Assembly: GCA_963921425.1 (NCBI GenBank)
Contig: OY992833.1
Coordinates: 21,723,454-21,787,453, forward strand
Source of the DNA: Dryas octopetala
Taxonomy: Eukaryota > Streptophyta > Magnoliopsida > Rosales > Rosaceae
Direction: 5' to 3'
Length of the DNA stretch: 64,000 nucleotides
Below the pieces are notes generated by a model. It was not told the DNA's origin. It worked only from the letters and a program-made list of their open reading frames with translations, and made no database searches. A program made the position numbers and the translations under genes. This document shows positions 27,033-38,551 of the stretch, one piece after another. The stretch's first letter is position 1, and every line of letters starts with the position of its first letter.

Positions 27033-29356
27033 ATGGATTCCTGCAGTTCATCATCTCTCCGCGACCGCTCTTCTCCTTTCGATTGCCTCGTTTTCGGTAC
27101 AACTCTCTCTCTCTCTGTCTCTGTCTCTCTCTCTCTCTCTCTTTCGAGCTCGTGCATCGTTGATCATATAATTAATTACTTTTGATTTGCTTAATCTGTT
27201 TAATTAATTAACTCGTACCTACAGATTTGGATGACACTCTGTACCCTTCCAACATTGGATTCGGCGTAGCTTGCAAGAAGAACATCGATGGTGCGAAACT
27301 AAACCATTCACTTCCCTTAAAAAAGGATCGAAAATCAATAATAATCAAACAACTAAGTTAAATTAAATATTTCTATTTTCTTGCAGATTTTCTCATTGAA
27401 AAATGCGGTTTCTCAGAGACCAAAGCCTCCAGTCTCCGAGTCGAGCTTTTCAAAACCTACGGCAGCTCCCTCGCTGGCTTACGAGTAATTCAATTTTCTC
27501 TTTTTCGTTCTTTTTTTTTATTTTTTTATCGCACAATAATTAATCTATTTTCTCTTTAATTTTTGTTTTCCTGATGAACTTCGTAGGCATTGGGCTATGA
27601 CATCGATGCTGACGATTACCACAGGTTAGCCCCAACCTCAATCATTCCACGTATTCTCCCTATTCGCTTTGAATATTTAATTTATTTTTCTTGAATTATT
27701 GTCAGTTTCGTGCACGGAAGGTTGCCTTACGAGCGAATCAAACCCGATTCTCAACTCCGAAACATGCTGCGTAGCATCGCACAGAGAAAAATCGTAAGCG
27801 CAAAACCCACAAAAATTATAAAAGGAAAAAAGAAAAAAGAAAAAAGAAAAGAAGAACGAAATTAATTTGTATGACAAATTGTTGCAGATTTTCACGAATT
27901 CGGATATGAATCACGCGGTGAAGGTGTTGGATCGTCTGGGATTGAAGGACTGCTTCGACCAGATCATATGCTTCGAGACCATGAACCCGAACCTACCGAG
28001 TTCGACTCGGCCGGACGAGTTCCCGGTGGTGCTGAAGCCGTCCACGGAGGCCATGAACATCGCGCTCCGAGTTGCAGAGGTCGACCCCCGTCGTACGGTA
28101 CGTTGGACCGCAAAGCAGAGTATAATTTCCCGGGCGGTCAATTTTTTAAATACGGTTGTTGTAAATTGTAATAAATAATCTTACTGAATTTTTTTAGGCG
28201 GGGTATAAAGTTGTTCGGAGTTGGAGGGTGACCTCCAAAGATTTTTTTTTTTTTTTTTCGGTAGAGGACCTCCAAAGATTTTGACAAACGCGTTTTTGTT
28301 TTGTTGTTGCAGCTTTTTCTCGACGACAATGTCCGTAACGTCGCTGCTGGGAAAGCCGTGGGTCTACGCACCGTTTTGGTAATTTCCTAATTTTGAAATT
28401 TAGTTGGTTGTGGAAAAATGTTTGAATCACTATTGCCATCCAAATATTTTCACATTCACCTCTTAATGAGTGAGACCCTTAGGTTCAAATGAGTTTATCT
28501 TTTTCATCCTAGGGTATAGATTGTGACTCCTAAAATCTGTGCGCATATTATGCAACTGTTACATAATAAAAGGTATTTATAACATGCTAAAATACTTTTT
28601 CATGAACTCACACATGAATAACGTATAAGAAAAAGTGAGGATGATTTACCTAGCAAGTCAAAATGAGGAAAAAAAAAATTAACTCAATCCACCAGCCCAA
28701 AAATTATTTCCTAGGACAAAATTAGTGCTGAATGCTCGATAGCTGCAAATGCAGCGTGTATCTGCACTCAAAAATTGCATATACAATTTAAAAATTAACT
28801 AAAAATGCCATAAAAATTGCAGTTACAATTTTGGAATTAAATTTGCATTTATTGAGTATTTTGCATCTACATCTATTGAGTGATCGATATCTGCATTTGC
28901 CAAATCTTCGGTAAGAATGTCAAGCGCTGACAATTTTTTTTACGTTGACGAAGCACGTAGGTACATATAATATCTTTTAACTTCATTTTTTGTTATTGTA
29001 TTTTCAGTTAAAAAAATGTACTAAAAACTTTATTTTTTAAATTGTGCAATAACAATTTTCGAATTATATGTAATGAGAAAATCCTTGTATCTTGTAGTGT
29101 GTAGTTTTCTTAAAATGGGGAGTTTGGTACTAAATTACTAATTTTTATTATACGTCGTTGTTTTGAAAATCAGGTTGGAAAAACCGAGAAAACCAAAGAA
29201 GCTGATTACGTGTTAGAGAATGTGAACAACCTGGCGCAAGTAATTTCAGAGGTATGGGCAAGCGGATCGGACGGTGGTAATAAAAGGATCAGCCGCACCA
29301 GAAGCGACATGCAAGATGTCGATTCCATTCGCACAACCACAGCTGTTGGAGCTTGA
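27033..29356 (+). CDS. HAD-superfamily phosphatase, pyrimidine 5'-nucleotidase (SDT1-like)
   Basis: A haloacid-dehalogenase-fold hydrolase, probably removing phosphate from a small nucleotide; the related yeast Sdt1 is a pyrimidine 5'-nucleotidase, but the substrate here is inferred. Eight exons fit: 27033-27096, 27225-27290, 27387-27484, 27587-27624, 27706-27793, 27888-28097, 28313-28378, 29174-29356, giving 270 residues. All four HAD motifs are seen: DLDDTLYP (Asp 22 nucleophile, Asp 24), FTNSD (Thr 121), Lys 168 in VLKPS, and LFLDDN (Asp 192/193). The insert between motif I and motif II is a small helical cap as in subfamily IA. No transit or signal peptide is evident, so cytosolic. The C-terminal ~35 residues (after VISEVW) are Ser/Thr/Arg-rich and likely disordered. 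Intron 7 (28379-29173) carries a stem-loop repeat. It converges on psaD. Confidence 0.9.
28741..28902. repeat. Stem-loop, MITE-like repeat in HAD intron 7
   Basis: The left arm (ctgcaaatgcag...tgcactcaaaaattgca) is the imperfect complement of the right arm (ttgcatctac...gagtgatcgata, ctgcatttgcc). About 160 bp in all. The word gagtgatcgata also occurs in a similar setting near 56210. No target duplication was established. Confidence 0.5.
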
Positions 29357-30278
29357 CTCACCTACCCACCCACCCACCGTCTAGATGTTTTTGCTGCTGG
29401 GCTGGGCTTGGGTTTGGGCAGTTGGGCCCCATTTTGTACATATTTTTCTCGATCTAGTCAATGGCATTATATGTGCATTATATGTCAATGGCTAAAATTT
29501 ATATATCCCTTGTTATATACAATATGTGAAATACAAATATGGTGATGTTATAATCTCATGTTTGTATCTCACATGTTGTATACAACAAGAGATATATAAG
29601 TTTCTCTCTATGTCAATATGTGTGAGTATGGGTTGTGCATATGAGCATATCCTAGAAGTATATGTTCCCAAATCCCGTGTATCTATGAAATGTACCAATA
29701 ATCAAATGTTATTTTAATCAAAGAAAGTGATGATTGCTTTCATTGTGTCATTATCTTTATTAAATTTAAAACAAAATGTTGGTGATTCAAGAGCATCAAT
29801 AAAATATATTTTTTCTTTTGGGTTCATATGGTTTGATGTGTAAGTAATTATAATTTTATGTAAAAGCTTGCACTAAACAATTGTGTTGCTTCAAAAGGGT
29901 ATCTAATATTAGACTTGCAACATCAACTAGCCAATTGTCAACTTAATTTAAAATTAAGTTCTGGAGACATATTATATTACTTCGATAGTGATCTTTGGAT
30001 GATTTATATATATGTATCATATTTGGAATGTGGCTATCACATTCTATTATTATCATGTATTTCTTTTAATACAAGATAAATAATTCACGTGGAATTATAG
30101 AAGGATCAGTTCTGATATGTTTCTATGTGAATACAGAATCTAATACACGTAGGACTAGTATTTATTTTGCAATATCATGAGGTGGTTGCTCCATTCTTTA
30201 AACTAATATTATCAATTGACCCAAAAAATAGGATAAGCCACCAAAATATTCGTTAAAAGCAGACGATGACCAATCAAA
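29357..30278. other. HAD 3' UTR and intergenic DNA
   Basis: The 3' UTR starts after the stop at 29356. Near 29470-29610 the word tatatgtcaatg and related ones recur, and ttgtatacaacaag makes a short palindrome. No gene. Confidence 0.45.
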
Positions 30279-30351
30279 GCCCGTCTAGCTCAGTTGGTAG
30301 AGCGCAAGGCTCTTAACCTTGTGGTCGTGGGTTCGAGCCCCACGGTGGGCG
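30279..30351 (+). tRNA. tRNA-Lys (anticodon CUU)
   Basis: 73 bases fold as a complete cloverleaf: acceptor GCCCGTC with GGTGGGC (two G-U pairs), D arm GCTC/GAGC, anticodon arm CAAGG/CCTTG around loop CTCTTAA (anticodon CTT), T arm GTGGG/CCCAC around TTCGAGC, discriminator G. The A box (TAGCTCAGTTGG) and B box (GGTTCGAGCCC) of a Pol III gene are intact, and a T run (30357-30365) follows as terminator. No intron. Confidence 0.97.
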
Positions 30352-30700
30352 TAATTGTTTTTTTTTCTTTTTTTAAGTAGTACCGAAAAGAAAGCATAGA
30401 ATTGAATAACTAACAAGCTAATAGCTATTACAATTCATAGAGTTGAATAAATATTCAAACTAACAGTAACAGACTAGTAGTGAAGCACAGTTAGTTTACC
30501 TAATCCAAATTATATTTCTAATAGGTTCTCTTAATGACATGCATCAATGCCTAATATGTGACATGCAGAAACATTATTAACCCAAATCATGTTTCTGAAT
30601 TCTGATATTGTTGCCAATTTAACAAAAAGAAATTACAAGAAACACAAATAATACTCACAGAGTCATAAATACACATTGCAAATTACACCAAAGCCATCCC
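30352..30700. other. Between tRNA-Lys and psaD stop; psaD 3' UTR
   Basis: Opens with the Pol III T-run terminator; the right part must contain the psaD 3' UTR. No other feature. Confidence 0.5.
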
Positions 30701-31327
30701 TCAAATGTCATAGACTTGCTTGCCAGTGAACTTGACCTCAACAGGGTTCACATTCTTCCCAATGGACCTGAAGTTCAGCCCCACCCCTTGGCGCCCAGGG
30801 TTCACCTTCTCAGGGTACACCCCATCTTTTGGGTGCAAGTACTGGACCTCCCCATTAGGGAACACCCTGTAAAACTGGTACTTGATCTTGTACTTGGACC
30901 TCAGCCTAGTCCCAAGAGCCAAGCACTGCTCCTTCCTAGCCAGCTTCAGCAAATTAGGACCCTCCCTCATAATGGCTGCACCCCCAGTTGGCATCTCAAA
31001 GATCTGCTCCTTGGGGCTCTCCCATGTAATCACATAGAACTCCTCCTCTTGGGCCTTGCGCAGAAGCCCACCAGTGCTGCCTCCAAAGATTGGGGATGGG
31101 GTTGTTGGGTCAAGTTCTGGTGGGGTGAAGCCCACTGGGGCCTCTTTCTCCTTTGTGGGGGCCACTGCTTTTGCTTCTTCAGCTGCTGCAGAGATCCTCA
31201 TGGTTCTTGGTGTGGTGGAGAGAGTAAGTGGTTTGGGGGTCATGAAGGAGGAGGAGACTGTTGATGATTGCTTCCATGGGGCTGGGGGGGTTGGGGTGAA
31301 GAGGGTGGCTTGGGTTGCCATGGCCAT
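30701..31327 (-). CDS. PSAD: Photosystem I reaction centre subunit II (PsaD)
   Basis: Stromal subunit of photosystem I that forms the ferredoxin docking site with PsaC and PsaE. A single intronless frame of 208 residues, the usual length and structure of plant nuclear psaD. Residues 1 to about 48 are Ser/Thr/Pro-rich and basic, a chloroplast transit peptide; the mature part starts near [11 protein letters not shown]. The conserved core follows, with [40 protein letters not shown] and the basic end [11 protein letters not shown]. The first ATG (MAMATQ) is used; a second ATG two codons later is the alternative. Expected to be light-regulated, but I see no convincing TATA box upstream. Minus strand, convergent with the HAD gene, tRNA-Lys between them. 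Confidence 0.97.
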   Translation of the reverse strand: MAMATQATLFTPTPPAPWKQSSTVSSSFMTPKPLTLSTTPRTMRISAAAEEAKAVAPTKEKEAPVGFTPPELDPTTPSPIFGGSTGGLLRKAQEEEFYVITWESPKEQIFEMPTGGAAIMREGPNLLKLARKEQCLALGTRLRSKYKIKYQFYRVFPNGEVQYLHPKDGVYPEKVNPGRQGVGLNFRSIGKNVNPVEVKFTGKQVYDI

Positions 31328-31399
31328 GAAGAAGAGTTAGAGAGATCAGATAGAGGAGGGTGTGGTTGGTGTGGTACTAACTTTTTTTTGGGTTTATGG

Positions 31400-31663
31400 G
31401 TTATGGAGGGGAGAGTGGGAAGAGGGTTATGGAGAGTGGGTTTGTAGGATTTGATGTGGGTGGTGAGGATTTGAGTTTAGATAAGGTGATATCTCTTGGA
31501 CCAATTAGAACTTGTGATTCTGATACCTTTGTTTCACCTGTACCTCATGTTCCATATTTTGTTTCTTCTTTTGCATATCTTATTTCTGGTCAACTTGAAA
31601 ATTCCGTTGGGTCTTGGGAGAGGCTAAATTGCTCTTTCTATTTCATCCTTTTATGACTTTTCT
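31400..31663. other. psaD upstream region
   Basis: Promoter-side DNA of psaD up to the target duplication of the next transposon; G-rich on the plus strand near 31395-31460. No gene. Confidence 0.4.
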
Positions 31664-31672
31664 TTTCTATTA

Positions 31673-32111
31673 GGCTTAATTGTGTTTTTACCACCCAAAG
31701 TTTGGGGTGATTCCCACTTTACCACCTAAAACTTTATTTGTCCCACTTTATCACCCAAAGTTTACATTGATTCTCACTTTACCACCCAGAACTTTATATG
31801 TCCCACTTTACCACCCAAAATTTACATTGATTCCCACTTTATCACCCAAAGTTTACATTGATTCCTACTTTACCCTCTGAATCTAGAGTGACAGAATAGA
31901 CGAAAAAAGGTTAACTGGGACACGAAAAATAGTTTTGGGTGGTAAAGTGGGAATCAATGTAAACTTTGGGTGGTAAAGTGGGACAAATAAATTTGTGGGT
32001 GATAAAGTGAGAATCAATGTAAACTTTGGGTGGTAAAGTGGGACAAATAAAGTTCTGGGTGATAAAGTGGGAATCAATGTAAACTTTGGGTGGTAAAAAC
32101 ACAATTAAGCC
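31673..32111. mobile_element. Mutator-like MITE with internal repeats
   Basis: Perfect inverted ends ggcttaattgtgttttta... at both sides and a perfect 9-bp target duplication, tttctatta (31664-31672 and 32112-32120). Nearly the whole element is an inverted repeat. Each arm holds 3-4 tandem copies of a ~35-60 bp unit around accacccaaagtttacattg. It lies about 350 bp upstream of psaD. The open frames through it (PKFTLIPTL repeats) are products of the repeat. Confidence 0.88.
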
Positions 32112-32120
32112 TTTCTATTA

Positions 32121-34096
32121 TTATGTTAAAAAATGACATTCACCTCTTTAGAATTTTTATGTTTGAATGAAAATACACTTAGTTTTACTTTCAACATGTT
32201 ATTTGTCATACTAAGTTACTAACTAGATATTAGTATAGTTGTTTTTTTATTCACTTTGTTAGAACATGTCTTAAGTTCAAACTCTAGATAAAAAAATGAC
32301 ATGCACATCCAATTACTTCGATTTTTCAAATATCACATTCAATCTACTCTAATTGAGAAAATATAGTCGAGTTTGAATGAATTGAATATGTTTAATTTAA
32401 GTTTGAATTATAAAATTGAGAATCATCTCAATAGAACATATGACTTTAATATAATTTCACTTAAAGAAGACTATGTATTAATTTTTCTTTTTAGATTAAC
32501 AATGGTTGTCTATGAATTTTGTATTGAGAACCACGTCCAATAAAGGGAGGATTACATGCCATCTACTTGACTAAATGGTCATTTTAGATTACGTAATATC
32601 TTTTCTCTTTATGCATTTATCATTATTTTTTCTTCATTTTGAAAATTAGGTTTTGTTCATCAATTACTCAATATTTTCTCTTTTGGGGTCAAAATGTGAA
32701 AAAAAAAAATGATTAAAAAGTGAGGCCTGAGGACTAATTGTGCAGACCTAGTGGGCCAACTCATGCGGACCAGGCCTCAGCCCTCTGGCCATCATAATTC
32801 TTGGGCTAACGGCCCAACACTATCAGCAAACGCAACGAGGTAACACGCGGCCATCACAAGTCGAGAAGGTGACACGTGGCACATGCAACGTATCAGCGAG
32901 TCAGAGAAGAGTCATTGTAAATTTGTGGATATTGTGAATGTGACTGGTTGGAGGTGGAGTTAAGTCCTCTAATTCCCATTGCAGATGGAGCTAAGTCCTC
33001 TGTTTCTTTGTTTTTGTGCTTGCTAATCATTGTTTTAGAAATAACCCACATTTGTTTTCTTTTTCTTTCTTTTTTCCCCTCTGTAATTGTTCTTTTTCTG
33101 TTCTATTAGCCATGTTAATATTACGTTTTGTACAGATATCTGCTTCTTAATTGGTAAACTCACTTAGAGGAGCTGAGCAATGTATGTGAGAATAGTAATG
33201 ATATATGGCATATGGGTTTTGATAATGAAGTTTTCTTGGTATAAATACTGGGAGGAAGTGAACTGTGACTGTGAGTGAGTGAAAACTGAAAAGGAAGAGA
33301 CATTTATGCAGGCAAAAGAAAGGTAAGAGATGGGAAGTTCCAAAAAATGACTGTTTATATAGTGCCATGTTGTTGGAGTTTCACTGAGATGGTGAGTGAT
33401 TTTTGCTTTTAAGAGACCACATTGTCATTTTCTCTTCTCATAATTGTTTGTAAATTACACTAATGTTTCTTCACTTTTGATGAAGATTGACTAGTCATTG
33501 AGGAGTCTGTGTGCAATCTAGCATGATGAGATTCCAAGTATTGTTCTTTTTCTCTTACCTATTGATTCATATTATATTGCTTAGTCTTTTTTCAAATGGG
33601 GATTTATTTGACTGAATTCTAACTGGGAAGCATATTTCTATGTTAAAATCTTGAAACCATCTGCTCAATGATGTTTGAACAAAGTATCTAGTGCATCAAT
33701 ACCTCAAAGATATATCCTTCAATATCAGAAAGCACCAATGTATTAAAATCCTAGTGGTGAGTCTGGTGACTTACTGACTTTTTTCTTACTAGCTTTGGAT
33801 CTGAGTTACATTGGCTTCGAAGTTAAATAATGATGGTGGAACCATAAAGTAAATCAGAGAGAGATAACCAGTCTTTGTTGCAAATTCTTGAATTCTGGCA
33901 ATAATATATGCACACCGGCAGAACTAATTTGTATCACTATGATAATGTAATCTGCACAAACACTTTGGTACAAGATTATGAAAAAGAATATGAGAATTAC
34001 AGAAAAACCTACTTGGTTGTTTCTCACTCTAGGGGTACAACACACTCAAATCATAATTGATTCTAAAATATGCATCTAGAATAGTAATCATAAAGC
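32121..34096. other. Intergenic, LOX 3' side
   Basis: No supported gene. A GC-richer block at 32720-32900 looks like transposon remnant but has no defined ends. The LOX 3' UTR must lie just left of 34097. Confidence 0.45.
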
Positions 34097-37000
34097 TCAT
34101 ATTGAGACACTGTTGGGAATTCCTTTTCCAGTGAGTCCACCCTCTCTAGAGTAATCTGAGGTGTTAGGATAGAGCAAGGTATAAGGCAACTTGACAGGCC
34201 CAACTCTGTTCTTCCATCTCTCATCCTTGTTCATTGCTGTAATTCTGTCTCCAATTTCTATCAGCTTCTTTCCAAATCTCTCAAATGCTGCTAGTGGTTC
34301 AGCATCTGAAGTCCACTCAAGAGTATCTCTTTGCCCGAGATAAACCTCATCAGTTGAATGTCGGGATAAAATCTCTATTAGAGATACACCAAGGAGAGTT
34401 TGGAGCTGGGCTGTAATTGTTTTGAGGTAGGCTGCATCAGGGTTTGACTCAAGTTCAGCATATTCAGGAGTGCCTGGCTCAGGCATGAAGCGTCGGCTTA
34501 CAGTTGGGCGGTTAGGGAGGTAGCCAGCATATGGATATTGCCCAAAATTGACAGCTGCATGGAGAGCAGAAGCCACCCATATGATTATGGTACATGCTTG
34601 GATAAGTTCAGCTCTTGTTTGCATCTCTGGCCACCATGGCTCATCCTTCTTGTCACCATGGCCTTTATTGCGGAGCTCTGTCCACCATGACTGGAGTTCA
34701 GCATCACTTTGGACCACATTGTCTTTTGGGTAGTAGAAAGAGCAATATTCACTAACCCAAGTTTCAATAGCCGACCATATTTCTAGCCCATCAACAGCAA
34801 AAGGGTAATCTTCTATCAGAAGTCTGAGGCCATGAGGGCAGCTTGAGTCTGGATCTGCCATTCCTCTGAAATCAAACAGAAGTGGAACCAAATTCAGTTT
34901 GATAAAAGTTGAAATCTATTATTTTCAATTAAAGCCTTCTGGCTCACCTCTTGAGCAAGTCAGCAGGTAATGCCTGCTCAGTGAATACCCAGTTTTTATA
35001 AACAAAAGCGGACATTTCCATGGCGAATCGAGCTGGGAAGACTGTTCTCTCAAGCACCCCACCAGCATTGATGAGGATTTGCCTGGCCAGGGCATTTATG
35101 TTCATTGTGTCCCGGAAGTGGGGATGCAAAAGCTTATGTATTGGGTGAAGCACGCTCAACTGTCTATTTGTTGCAATCACAAATGGCTCTATTACTGCAT
35201 GGGTGTTTAACCTGCAAATCAAATTAGAAGCATGAAAACTAGAAAGAAGCCGCTACCTTATCCTACAATGCAGCACTTTTTATGTAGGCACCATACCAGT
35301 GGCTAATAAGCTGATGATAGCCAGAATCGTTTACGGCAGCATAAGCTTTGGCCAGCTGCCACACTGAACCCTCAATGCCATCTTCGGCTGGAGTGAAAAC
35401 TTTGCTGACAGCCCCATGATGTTCCCTTTGTGGATGTGGTAAGCTTAACTCAATTGCCAAAGGCTTCAATGTCCCATCTTTTTGCAGCAAAAGGAGAGTT
35501 CTGGTGGCATAGGTCTTTGTGGTGGTTGAGTTTATACGCCTCAGGTATGGCATTAATGCATCATGATGATCTAATATGAACAGCCTTTTGCTTTCAATTG
35601 CCTGTATGAAAGAGGAAAAAAAGATTATTTATGTCAATTAATTTATAAATATTGGATTATAATGATATACATCTGTAATGATAGTTTGGAAACAAATGAA
35701 GCATGATTAGTACTTGATCAACAGTGAGGCCATTCATGTTCTCTTCTATGTGCTCTTCTCTTATTGAACTGTTCTGATTCCCATATACTGTAGGGTCTAG
35801 TTTGCTGGCTGGGGGAAATTTCTGCAGATAGAATTTCATTGATTGAGTGAACAACTTACAATATATCCATATCACTATACTTGTCAAATGAACTAGTGAA
35901 ATTTATATTTTACTTGGAGGCGGGTGATGTTAATGGGGTTCACCCCTGCCAGCATTTCTCTTGCAAACTCTTCATCTGTCCTCCATGCAGACCTATCATC
36001 TGCAATTATTTCATGAAAACTTCATAGTTTAGTGTAAACATATGTTCATCAATCTAGATATTTACTCATTAAGCCTATAAAAAAAAAAAAGTCATAGGGG
36101 GAAAGATTTTTATATACTTTGAATCACATCGGGCATTGGGAACTTGAGAAATTGCTCGCCATCTGAGCGAACGAGTTCCTTAAGCAGCTCCCAAGGGATG
36201 CGATCCCGTATCTTTTTGAGTGTGGGGCCATTTGGTAGTTTGATACCCCCTTCATAGAGTTTAAGTACATCCTCAAAGGTGTCAAACTCATTAATAGTCT
36301 TATCACACAAAGATGTAAGCTCCGGAAGCAATATCTGAACCAGGGATTTCAGGGCATAGGCAAGAAAATCTGAAAACTTTATGTGGCCGAACCGCTCATC
36401 TCTTGGAACATAAATGTCTAGACTTAGAAGCGGCAGTCTGCTCTCAGAATTGTGGTCTGCAATAAGCATAAAAGAAAATTGGTCATTCACATGATCAAAA
36501 AGCTGCTTATAAGACACTGCAAAACCATTTGTTCATCAACAGTTTGTGTTCATATTCTACATGCTTTATGCCATAAGAGATTTTAGGCTAGTCTGGACTT
36601 TATTAGCAGAAATGAACAGGTTTAGGTCCTAACCCTTTTTAGTTGGTTTTCGGCCAGTTCTTCCTCTTCTTGGATAGGGATACTCTTGTGATCCACCAAG
36701 GACAGGGCGTGCATATTCTGGACCCTTGTCTGGACTTCCCAAATCATTATAGAAAGCATAGTCATAGACTCTGTCCCACTCCTTTAGCTCCCCGGATCCA
36801 GTCCCGCGGAGATTACTGAGTTCTTCTTCCCGGTAAGGGCGTAATAGCTCAGGTGTTTGAGATGGCAGGTAGGCCTAACACAAAAACATAGAGTTTTCTG
36901 TTAGTGCAGTCACTTTAAGTCCTTAACTCAACTACAAAAAAAGGTTAATGTAAGGCTCATTAACACAAAAAAAAAAAAAAAAAAAAGTTAATGTAAGGTG

Positions 37001-37544
37001 TTGGAGATGGCAGGTAGGCCTAACACAAAAACATGAAGTTTTCTGTTAGTGCAGTCACTTTAAGTCCTTAACTACAAAAAAAGGTTAATGTACGGCTCAT
37101 TTCTGCATGTCATTTGGTTACACACTTCAGTAAAGCAGTAATATAATCACACATCAAAAGTGATAATCTAAAATAAAAGATCTCCACTGTTAGAACATAA
37201 TATATATTAAAATATTTAATTCAATAAAAAAAAGGATTTTGTGTGGAAGTGCTGATCTAGCTGGAAAGTGATGGATTATGATTTTTCCACACTAAAAAAA
37301 GTTAATATGACTATAGAATGAATTTGCTACATACAATAAGTTAAGCTTCTAATAATTTGGGTGTAATGGGACAATCATGACAAATCTCACCACATGGACC
37401 TGATAAGATACGATGCTAAAGCCAGTTTATCAAGTTATGAAAAGGATCAAACAAACCTTCATTTCTTTGTTATTTTAATCAAAGACTGATAAAGCATGCT
37501 GCAAAACCTTGAAAAAAAATATAAAAAAGCCTTACAAGTGGAAA

Positions 37545-37585
<41 letters not shown>

Positions 37586-38467
37586 CCACACATGTTACAT
37601 TATGGCATTATGTGAATTACCCTGTTGGAGAAAAATATTCGATGGTATTTGTAACGATGTGCTGGGTATACCCAGGAATTGCAGACAAAATGGACTCGAC
37701 CATGCCTGGGAACATCTTCTAATGTTATTGTCTTGAGGTAGAACTGGCTATGGTGATGGTTTTTAATCATCAAAGCCCCAGGTTCTCCCATGGACTCATC
37801 CCAGTCCACTGAAACGGTGAAAGCAGTTTCTCCGGCCGTCAATGGTGTGATGGTTGTAATCCACTTCTCCAAGTGTGCTACCTTTCCAAGCTTCCCTCTC
37901 AACAACCCATTTGCTGCACATTGATTCGATCAGCTTTGTCAAAATCCCAATTTATGAATTTCCCTTTTGTCAACATTGTTGTGTCTAGTTTTTCAGGTTC
38001 CAAAATTATATTACACAGAAGAATGAAAACAGAACATGCATTTAAGCCTAATTAATCAAAATAGCTTCTATTTTTGTATCAACTACAAGATCAAAACACA
38101 ATTATAGTGAAGAATATTAGCAAATGACACATGATGAAGTTCATTGTCTGCAGGGCACTCTGCTTCATTCTTACAGGACTCAAGAAAGTTAGAGGAAGAG
38201 AGAGAGAGAGAGAAACTGACCAACTGGTTCAGGATGAGTAGTACTGATGAGCTGCATGGAAACACCTTTGCCCAAGAACTCATGGATCCGATCGAGGAAC
38301 GAGGCCTTGAGGTCTTCGAAGTCCAGCACATTCTTCTTCATCAACACCACTGTTCCTTTGATCTTTCTGCTCTCACTCACCTTGTGATCTGGCTTCTCTT
38401 CATTGTTCTTCACACAAAATGCTTCTATCACTTTCCGAGATACTGTTGAACTTGAACAAAACCCCAT
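34097..38467 (-). CDS. Linoleate 9S-lipoxygenase (type 1 LOX)
   Basis: Adds O2 to linoleic and linolenic acids, first step to 9-oxylipins. Nine exons fit: 38221-38467, 37621-37913, 36634-36874, 36118-36456, 35914-35999, 35714-35821, 35297-35601, 34948-35211, 34097-34865, giving 883 residues, normal for the family. The N-terminal ~170 residues form the PLAT/LH2 lipid-binding domain. Iron ligands align with soybean LOX-1: His 539 and 544 (HWLNTH), His 730 and Asn 734 (HAAVN), and C-terminal Ile 883 (GIPNSVSI). Ala ~582 in LINAGG is the Coffa residue of S-specific enzymes. The pair Thr-Val (~596-597, ERTVF) where 13-LOX have Phe points to 9-specificity. No chloroplast transit peptide, so cytosolic. 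Intron 2 has a partial duplication of exon 3's start. Confidence 0.95.
36852..37100. repeat. Direct duplication in LOX intron 2 with decoy splice acceptor
   Basis: 36852-36960 is repeated at about 36996-37100 (offset 145), separated by a poly-A run. The copied part includes the first ~20 bases of exon 3 and its acceptor (minus strand gtgttag|GCCTACC). The upstream copy therefore offers a second acceptor without an exon body. Confidence 0.85.
37548..37583. repeat. TC microsatellite in LOX intron 2
   Basis: About 17 uninterrupted TC dinucleotides, close to the donor side of the intron on the minus strand. Confidence 0.9.
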
Positions 38468-38540
38468 TGGAGCTCAACGACTACTGTTGAAGGTCCACGA
38501 CTAAAAGGATCGGACTCAGATGGTGCTCACATGGATGGTA

Positions 38541-38550
38541 CTATATATAA
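38541..38550 (-). promoter_or_regulatory. TATA box of LOX gene
   Basis: Minus-strand tttatatatag lies about 75 bases upstream of the ATG at 38467, giving a leader of roughly 45 bases. Confidence 0.6.
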
Positions 38551-38551
38551 A

